DNA of 7,596 bases from an uncultured Acidimicrobiaceae bacterium (lineage in GTDB: Bacteria > Actinomycetota > Acidimicrobiia > Acidimicrobiales > Ilumatobacteraceae): positions 1 to 7,596 of the forward strand of contig CAIZMV010000221.1 in NCBI GenBank assembly GCA_903934195.1. Reading direction: 5' to 3'. Of this stretch, positions 1-4,896 are shown piece by piece (position 1 is the stretch's first letter; every line of letters starts with the position of its first letter). The notes beneath the pieces are model-generated. The model was not told where the DNA came from. It ran no database searches and saw only the letters and a program-made list of their open reading frames with translations. A program made the position numbers and the translations under genes.

Positions 1-147
1 AACATGCGAACGGTGGCTTCCGCCTGGTTTAGCCGAGTTTTCTTCGCTACAGCCGAAGGTGGCATTCTCTTGGGTGTCGGAGCCATGTGACAATCGTAAC
101 GGCGGTTAAGACAATCAATAGGGCTGAATTCTGGCCAAATTCGAGAG
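1..147. other. Upstream intergenic region, no gene assigned
   Basis: No convincing gene is seen here. One forward frame is open from the left edge to a TGA at 88-90 (29 codons) and another to a TAA at 106-108. Either could be the tail of an upstream gene, but both lengths are expected by chance. Small inverted repeats are visible: GGC-TTCC-GCC at about 16-25 and CTTCG/CGAAG at 42-46/54-58 with a 7-nt loop. Neither is followed by a T-tract, so I do not call a terminator. GACAATC occurs twice, at 89-95 and 110-116. The AGCCGAGTT at 31-39 resembles the 3' side of a c-di-GMP-I riboswitch, but the 5' half would lie outside the window. Confidence 0.5.
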
Positions 148-149
148 AT

Positions 150-204
150 GCGCATATCGTGCGCTTTTTGCGCACATTGTGCGCTTTATGCGCATATAAT
201 GCGC
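150..204. promoter_or_regulatory. Operator-like array: three phased palindromes, six alternating half-sites
   Basis: GCGCA occurs at 150-154, 170-174 and 190-194, and its reverse complement TGCGC at 160-164, 180-184 and 200-204. The half-sites are therefore spaced exactly 10 bp apart, one helical turn, and alternate in orientation. Read as dyads these are 150-164, 170-184 (GCGCACA-T-TGTGCGC, 7-bp arms) and 190-204 (GCGCAT-ATA-ATGCGC, 6-bp arms), separated by T-rich 5-bp spacers. The array can also be read as a 20-bp tandem unit repeated three times from 149 to 208. It overlaps the proposed -10 box and ends just before the gene 1 start, the usual place for a repressor or autoregulatory site. 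The binding protein is unknown. The repeat is seen directly; its regulatory role is inferred. Confidence 0.75.
195..200 (+). promoter_or_regulatory. -10 box (TATAAT) of the gene 1 promoter
   Basis: A perfect TATAAT lies inside the third palindrome. Counting 6-8 bases downstream puts the transcription start at about 206-208, that is, at or within two bases of the ATG at 208. The mRNA would then be leaderless, which is common in Actinobacteria. No good -35 hexamer sits 16-18 bp upstream: TTGCGC at 168-173 is too far and TTGTGC at 177-182 too near. The promoter may therefore depend on a factor bound to the array, or the box may be fortuitous. Confidence 0.55.
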
Positions 205-207
205 AAT

Positions 208-3200
208 ATGCCAATGTTGTCCCTCTCCCAACTAAGGGCTTTCCTGCGTTCCTACGTGGCAATTCTCATTGTCGGTCTACTGCTGGTTGCGCTTCCTGTC
301 ACGTTGCAGTCCCCGCAACGCGCGAATGCCGCAAGCCTTGGAACAGGATTTTGCACGTCGACTGTTGACGACGCTTCTGGCGTGAGCGTCACGGTTTCCC
401 CGAACGGTGATTGTGTTGTCTCGTTTGCAACGGCTTGGACTACGGGCGGAAATGCTCACGTGATTACTCGGAACTGGACTGTCCCTGCGTTAGTGAGATC
501 TGTCGACGTGCTCGTCGTCGCGGGTGGCGGAGGCGGCGGAAGCTCCAACAGTCAAAAGACCGGTGGTGCCGGTGGCGGTGGCGGAGTTGTCGTTGCCACA
601 AGTTTTGGGGTGACTCCCGGAGCAATTATTGGAATCGGCACCGGAGTCGGCGGGTGGGGACAAAACTGCGCCAATGGAAGTCGCGGCGGAAATTCTTTTT
701 TCGGGAGCTTGACGGCGATTGGTGGCGGCTGGGGCAGCGGTTGTTCTGCGACAGAAGGAACGGGCGGTTCAGGAGGTGGTGGTCACCACCGGGTTGGAGC
801 AAAGACTACTCAAACTACGGCACCAGGTACTTCTTCAAACGGAGTGAACATTACGGCATATGGAAATGCCGGCGGCAATGCCAGTGCTGATGCTGCTAAT
901 GGCGGTGGCGGCGGCGGTGGCGGCGCAACGCAAGTTGGTGGAAATGGGACTGGTAGCGGAGGAAACGGTACCGGTGGTAACGGTGGAGAGGGTATTGCCA
1001 ATTCATTTCGGACCGGTTCGCCCATCATCTACGGCTCTGGAGGCGGTGGCGGTGGAAACGCATTTGGTGGTACTGGGGGAACAAATGCTGGAAATGGTTG
1101 TGGAACTGACACGAGTGGAGTTGGTGGCATACATGGTGTAAACGAAACGGGTGGCGGCGGTGGCGGTGGCATGAAATGCCAGATCAGTGCCGGTCGTGGC
1201 GGCTCAGGAATTGTTGTTATTCGATATGGACTGCCGGCGCTTGCACAACCAAGCAATGTCGTCGCTGTGGCAACACCATCAAAAGCGAAATCAATTGATG
1301 TCACCTGGAACGCAGTTCCTGATGCCCAGTCGTACATCGTGAGAATACGGGGAAATGATTGTTCGACTATCTCGGGATCAAAATCAGGAATCGTTACGAC
1401 ATCCGCAACAGTGACTCGTTTTGACATGAGTTCTTCAGTTATGGGGGACAATACGACGTATAAGGTAACCGTGGCTGCAGTGGGCGATGCTGTCAACTAC
1501 GCAACCTCGAATGACACTCAATGTGTTTCCGTTACTACAAACGCAGCAGTTGCTATCCCGACGATTACAACTCAGCCAATCTCGCTTAATAGAACCGTTG
1601 GACAGAGAGCGTCTCTTTCGGTTTTAGCCACATCCTCAGATGGGGGTGCACTTTCATACAAATGGTTCAAGGACAGTGCTGAAGTTTCCAATGCAACGGC
1701 TAATACATATGTGATTGACAGTGTCTCTTCCGTAGATGCGGGTAGCTACACAGTGGAAGTTTTCAACACTCTCTCAGGGGTCTCTATTTCGGTGACATCC
1801 ACCGCTGCCACGTTGACGGTTGCAACTGCTCTCACTATCCCTACTCCGACGACAGGTTTGTCGGGTACTGCGAATAGTTCTTTTTCACTTGCTGTTCCAG
1901 GTGCTGGTGGTCGTGCTTCTCTCACATATGCGCTCACCGGCACATTGATCGATGGTTTGAGCCTTAGTACTTCAACAGGAACTATTTCAGGAACACCAAC
2001 AGTTGCTGGCACTTCAACAGTGTCAGTCACTGTTACGGATGCAAACAACGCCACAGTATCAACATCGGATTTCACTGTGTCGGTTGGGTATGCCTCAACG
2101 ACCGTGTCTCTTGAGTTAGCAGCTGGATCTCCGCAATATCGCACCACGAAGCGCATTACCGCTACGACATCTCGTGCGGGAACTGTGAACTTTAAGTTGG
2201 ACGGCACAACGATCACAGGTTGCGGTGCTGTTACTGCTGCTTCAACTACAGCTGTGTGTGATTGGGTGCCCGTTGATTTGGGGGCTGCTGCATTGTCGGC
2301 TGACTTCACCCCGTCCTCGGCAACGGCCTATTCCAATTCGACTGCATCATTGAGCGCCACTGTTGCTGGTCGTGCTATCACGGTGACTCCAACATCTAGC
2401 CAGTCCAAGGTATTTGGTGCATCTGATCCAGAAATCGGGTACTCGATTACAGCAGGGTCGTTGGATGGACTGGAAACGCTCACGGGTGCATTGTCTCGAG
2501 TTTCAGGCGAAGAATCAGGCACGTATGCCATCACGTTGGGCAATCTCTACAACGCGAATTATGCAATCACTCTTGCACCTGTGGATTTCAGCATTACGCA
2601 GGCTACGCAAGCCACTGTTTCTCTCACCACGACTAGTGGTGTGTATGCAACAGGTTTAACTCTTGCAGCGTCTGGTGGTTCTGGAACTGGCGCATATTCA
2701 TTTGCTGTGACAACAACTGGTACAGCTGGATGCAGCATCACGAGTGGTGTATTGAATGCAACATCACCAGGAACCTGCACAGTGACAGCGACTCGTGCGT
2801 CGAGTACGAACTATTTAGTTGCAAGTTCTGTAGCTACCACTGTCAATATCAGTAAGATCACGCAAGCAGCAGTGACCTTGACATCAACGAGCGGCACGTT
2901 CAATACGAACATTTTGTTGGCGGCTTCTGGTGGTACTGGTAGCGGTGATTTTTCATACAGCGTGACTGATGCTGGATCTGCTGGTTGTTCTCTCGCGATG
3001 GGACCATCGTTGAGTCCCTCTGGTGCAGGCACGTGCACTGTGACTGCCACGCGTGCCGGCGGTGACAATTACGAATCACAGTCATCTGTTGCGACAACAG
3101 TGACGTTTGCTAAAGACACACAGAATGCTTTGACGTTGCGCGACAACTCTGGTGATTTAGACACGGGTATTACGTTGTCTACGTCTGGTGGGTCTGGCAC

Positions 3201-4884
3201 TGGAACTGTCACCTTCACCGTGACATCAGGTTCTGCGAGTTGCTCAATAACATCGGGCGTTGCTAACGCACGAAATGCAGGCACGTGTTCACTGACAGCT
3301 ACGAAAGCAACAGATAGCAATTATCTACAGAAGCAGGTCACGAGCACATTGACCTTTGTCAAAGCCACGCAAACTGCCCTTCAAATCACATCAACGACTG
3401 GCACCTACGGCACACCAATTGAGTTGACTATTTCTGGTGGTTCAGGAACTGGTTCTGTGTCGTATGCAGTGTCTGACACCGGGTCAGCATCATGTAGTGA
3501 AACCGGATCATTACTGTCGTTCACGTCAGTTGGCACATGCAAAGTGATAGCGACGCGCGACGCTGACAGTATTTTCAATGCGCGGTCGTCTGCTGCAACC
3601 ACAATCACAATCAGCCGCGCTACTCAAACTGCTCTCTCTGTCTCTATTACAACCGGTGATTTAGTAACCGGAATTATTGTTGCAACAACGGGTGGTTCCG
3701 GATCTGGAGCCACAACATCATCAGTCACGACTGGAACAGCGAGTTGTTCGTTAACTTCTGGTGTTGTAACAGCAAAATCAGCTGGCACATGTGTCCTCAC
3801 AGTCACGAAAGCGTCTGATGCGTCGTATCTGTCTGAGTCGGTGACAGCAACATTGACCTTTACAAAGGTGATTTCAACGCCCGGCAAAATTGGTTCTGTC
3901 ACAACAGGGACAGTTGGTAGTGATATCACTTTGAGTTTCACTGGTGGTTCTGGAACCGGGTCTGTGACTTATGTGGTGTCAACACCTGGCACAGCAAAAT
4001 GCACAGTGACAGACAACAAACTGTCTGCGTCATCTGCTGGTACCTGCACAGTGACGATCACTAAAAAAGGTGATGACACCTATGCCGATCAAGTCACGAC
4101 AACAGAGTTCACATTCACATCTGCTCAAGTTGCTGCCGCCCCACAAGGCCAGATAAATGTTGCTGCAGTAACAACGACGACCACGACTACCACAACCACA
4201 ACTGTTGCTCCGTCTGTGGCACAAAGCCCCATCGCTACAACAACAACGGTTCCCGTGGTTGCAAAGTCTGTGAGAAAACCAGTCGTTACAACAACCACGA
4301 CGACTACAACGATTGCTGTTGAGAAACCACTTGTCGCGCCGTCGCTTGTGAACACACCATCAGCTATTGGTGCTGCAACTATTGGCGGCAAAGTTGCCAA
4401 AGCAACTACGACACGTGTGAACAACCAACTGGTATTCACAGCTGGTGGTTTCACAGTCACCCTTGCCGGCGTTAGACCAGACGGCTCAATTATCCCATTG
4501 ACATCTGACGGGCTACTTGAAGTGCGACGCGGAGATATTTTCCGTCTCGACGCCACAGGGTTCGCACCCGGGTCCGAAGTTGATATTTGGATGTTCTCAA
4601 AGCCAAACCACCTAACAAACATCGAAGTCGGCGCAAACGGTCTTGTTCGCTCAACGCTGAAAGTTCCAAAATCAGTCTCTGATGGTTTACATCACCTTGT
4701 GATGGTCGGTGTTGACAAAGCAAACGCCGAAGCAAAGTTTGAAGTCGGCATGAACGTGGGTGTCCCACCTAAGCAGTGGTGGTACTCACGAGTCTTGATT
4801 GCAATCCCAATCTCAATCGCCGTGTTTATCGGTTTCTGGTTACCGACATCAGCATCACGACGCCGCAAACGCCAACTCATCTAA
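208..4884 (+). CDS. Large secreted, membrane-anchored multidomain surface protein with glycine-rich head and Ig-like stalk
   Basis: The product is 1558 aa and probably extracytoplasmic; the ligand is unknown. Residues 1-41 form a Sec signal peptide (basic LRAFLRS, hydrophobic core, ANA cleavage motif at 39-41). Next come a glycine-rich domain to about 340 (WTVP...VDVLVVAGGGGGG at the start, SGIVVIRY at the end), an Fn3-like domain (349-449), an Ig-like domain (451-538), a He_PIG-like domain (542-630), an Ig-like 3-type domain (to about 720), an MBG-like domain (721-798), six Cys-pair repeats (799-1305), a Thr-rich linker, a terminal domain (about 1404-1520), a TM helix (1529-1546) and a basic RRRKR tail. 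The start at 208 is chosen because it aligns without gaps to the gene 2 N-terminus and sits at the predicted transcription start. In-frame ATGs at 148, 199 and 214 are alternatives, and none has a usable Shine-Dalgarno. Domain names are recognised by eye. An adhesin or surface-layer role is inference. Confidence 0.92.
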   Translation: MPMLSLSQLRAFLRSYVAILIVGLLLVALPVTLQSPQRANAASLGTGFCTSTVDDASGVSVTVSPNGDCVVSFATAWTTGGNAHVITRNWTVPALVRSVDVLVVAGGGGGGSSNSQKTGGAGGGGGVVVATSFGVTPGAIIGIGTGVGGWGQNCANGSRGGNSFFGSLTAIGGGWGSGCSATEGTGGSGGGGHHRVGAKTTQTTAPGTSSNGVNITAYGNAGGNASADAANGGGGGGGGATQVGGNGTGSGGNGTGGNGGEGIANSFRTGSPIIYGSGGGGGGNAFGGTGGTNAGNGCGTDTSGVGGIHGVNETGGGGGGGMKCQISAGRGGSGIVVIRYGLPALAQPSNVVAVATPSKAKSIDVTWNAVPDAQSYIVRIRGNDCSTISGSKSGIVTTSATVTRFDMSSSVMGDNTTYKVTVAAVGDAVNYATSNDTQCVSVTTNAAVAIPTITTQPISLNRTVGQRASLSVLATSSDGGALSYKWFKDSAEVSNATANTYVIDSVSSVDAGSYTVEVFNTLSGVSISVTSTAATLTVATALTIPTPTTGLSGTANSSFSLAVPGAGGRASLTYALTGTLIDGLSLSTSTGTISGTPTVAGTSTVSVTVTDANNATVSTSDFTVSVGYASTTVSLELAAGSPQYRTTKRITATTSRAGTVNFKLDGTTITGCGAVTAASTTAVCDWVPVDLGAAALSADFTPSSATAYSNSTASLSATVAGRAITVTPTSSQSKVFGASDPEIGYSITAGSLDGLETLTGALSRVSGEESGTYAITLGNLYNANYAITLAPVDFSITQATQATVSLTTTSGVYATGLTLAASGGSGTGAYSFAVTTTGTAGCSITSGVLNATSPGTCTVTATRASSTNYLVASSVATTVNISKITQAAVTLTSTSGTFNTNILLAASGGTGSGDFSYSVTDAGSAGCSLAMGPSLSPSGAGTCTVTATRAGGDNYESQSSVATTVTFAKDTQNALTLRDNSGDLDTGITLSTSGGSGTGTVTFTVTSGSASCSITSGVANARNAGTCSLTATKATDSNYLQKQVTSTLTFVKATQTALQITSTTGTYGTPIELTISGGSGTGSVSYAVSDTGSASCSETGSLLSFTSVGTCKVIATRDADSIFNARSSAATTITISRATQTALSVSITTGDLVTGIIVATTGGSGSGATTSSVTTGTASCSLTSGVVTAKSAGTCVLTVTKASDASYLSESVTATLTFTKVISTPGKIGSVTTGTVGSDITLSFTGGSGTGSVTYVVSTPGTAKCTVTDNKLSASSAGTCTVTITKKGDDTYADQVTTTEFTFTSAQVAAAPQGQINVAAVTTTTTTTTTTTVAPSVAQSPIATTTTVPVVAKSVRKPVVTTTTTTTTIAVEKPLVAPSLVNTPSAIGAATIGGKVAKATTTRVNNQLVFTAGGFTVTLAGVRPDGSIIPLTSDGLLEVRRGDIFRLDATGFAPGSEVDIWMFSKPNHLTNIEVGANGLVRSTLKVPKSVSDGLHHLVMVGVDKANAEAKFEVGMNVGVPPKQWWYSRVLIAIPISIAVFIGFWLPTSASRRRKRQLI
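499..1230 (+). repeat. Glycine-rich low-complexity head of gene 1
   Basis: This part of gene 1 is built from GGTGGCGGN-type codons and encodes repeated runs of 4-8 glycines mixed with N, S, A and T. It begins at the VDVLVVAGGG motif and ends with GSGIVVIRY. That start and end are typical of a glycine-rich domain common in actinobacterial and other bacterial secreted proteins, so it is a folded family rather than random low complexity. The repeated GGN codons make the DNA prone to slippage and explain several spurious proline-rich frames on the opposite strand. The function of the family is not known to me. Confidence 0.75.
1801..2595 (+). repeat. Shared stalk module, copy 1 (He_PIG-like, Ig3-like, MBG-like)
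   Basis: This segment aligns without any gap to 6661-7455 in gene 2, at a constant offset of 4860 bp. It encodes three beta-sandwich-like modules. The first has the GLSLSTSTGTISGTPTVAGT signature of putative Ig (He_PIG) domains, the second carries SPQYRTTKRITATTSRAGTV, and the third (GRAITVTPTSSQSKVFG...GTYAITLG...NYAI) looks like an MBG domain. Identity is uneven. By hand count there are 29 mismatches in 300 bp at 1981-2280, but 30 in only 120 bp at 2281-2400. Positions 1952-2017 and 2101-2159 are identical to the other copy, third codon positions included. Confidence 0.9.
2602..4122 (+). repeat. Six tandem 83-86-aa Cys-pair repeats in gene 1
   Basis: Repeat starts are at 2602, 2857, 3115, 3364, 3619 and 3871, giving lengths of 85, 86, 83, 85, 84 and 84 aa. 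Each opens with a TQxAL-like segment (degenerate in the last), then a GGSGTG-type turn, then a Cys about 20 residues on, then GTC followed by a TVTATR-like strand, and closes with a TTVTF-like strand. The two cysteines are separated by 14 residues in five repeats and 15 in the second, which suggests one disulphide per repeat outside the cell. DNA identity between repeats is visibly lower than between the gene 1 and gene 2 stalk copies, so these duplications are older. The repeat is a common type in actinobacterial Ig-like proteins, but I cannot name its family with confidence. Confidence 0.9.
4171..4314 (+). repeat. Threonine-rich linker with three Thr runs
   Basis: ACN codons encode runs of 11 (4171-4203), 4 (4237-4248) and 8 (4288-4311) threonines, separated by Val/Ala/Pro-rich stretches such as VAPSVAQSP and VPVVAKS. 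Such Thr/Pro segments are typical extended linkers between an exposed domain and the anchor in actinobacterial surface proteins, and may be O-glycosylated (inference). Mixed use of ACA, ACG, ACC and ACT argues against simple recent trinucleotide slippage. Confidence 0.85.
4792..4884 (+). other. C-terminal transmembrane anchor and basic tail of gene 1
   Basis: The last 30 residues form one hydrophobic helix (VLIAIPISIAVFIGFWLP, 1529-1546) followed by TSASRRRKRQLI. A hydrophobic stretch followed by an arginine/lysine cluster is a classic stop-transfer signal. With the N-terminal signal peptide it implies one membrane span with nearly the whole protein outside. There is no sortase LPXTG ahead of the helix. 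Confidence 0.85.
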
Positions 4885-4887
4885 GGA
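4883..4887 (+). promoter_or_regulatory. Ribosome binding site of gene 2, overlapping the gene 1 stop
   Basis: AAGGA starts within the gene 1 TAA stop (4882-4884) and ends 9 nt before the ATG at 4897. This is good Shine-Dalgarno spacing and fixes the gene 2 start. The overlap suggests one transcript and possible translational coupling. It contrasts with gene 1, which has no such site. Confidence 0.8.
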
Positions 4888-4896
4888 CACAAGATA

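Noticed and set aside
42..58. Hairpin CTTCG/CGAAG as a transcription terminator
   Set aside because: The stem is only 5 bp and no T-tract follows.
1..90. C-terminal tail of an upstream gene ending at TGA 88-90
   Set aside because: Twenty-nine open codons are expected by chance, and the peptide has no recognisable feature. It cannot be judged without upstream sequence.
148..207. N-terminal extension of gene 1 starting at ATG 148
   Set aside because: It translates the phased palindromes, has no usable ribosome site and no counterpart in gene 2. ATG 208 fits both the paralogue and the TATAAT spacing.
411..890. Arg/Trp-rich + strand frame inside gene 1
   Set aside because: It is an out-of-frame reading of GGN-rich codons and has no ribosome site or domain.
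1029..1496. Long minus-strand frames opposite the genes (also at 1746-2309, 4125-4622 and 6786-7247)
   Set aside because: They mirror glycine, threonine or serine/valine-rich codons of the + strand genes, give low-complexity Pro/Val products and have no recognisable domain. They are antisense shadows.
2602..4122. Tandem repeats as a CRISPR or minisatellite
   Set aside because: Units of about 250 bp keep the reading frame and are conserved as protein, so they are protein domain repeats.
4846..4860. LPTSA near the C-terminus as a sortase sorting signal
   Set aside because: It overlaps the end of the hydrophobic helix instead of preceding it, and it is not LPXTG. Sortase motifs lie before the helix.
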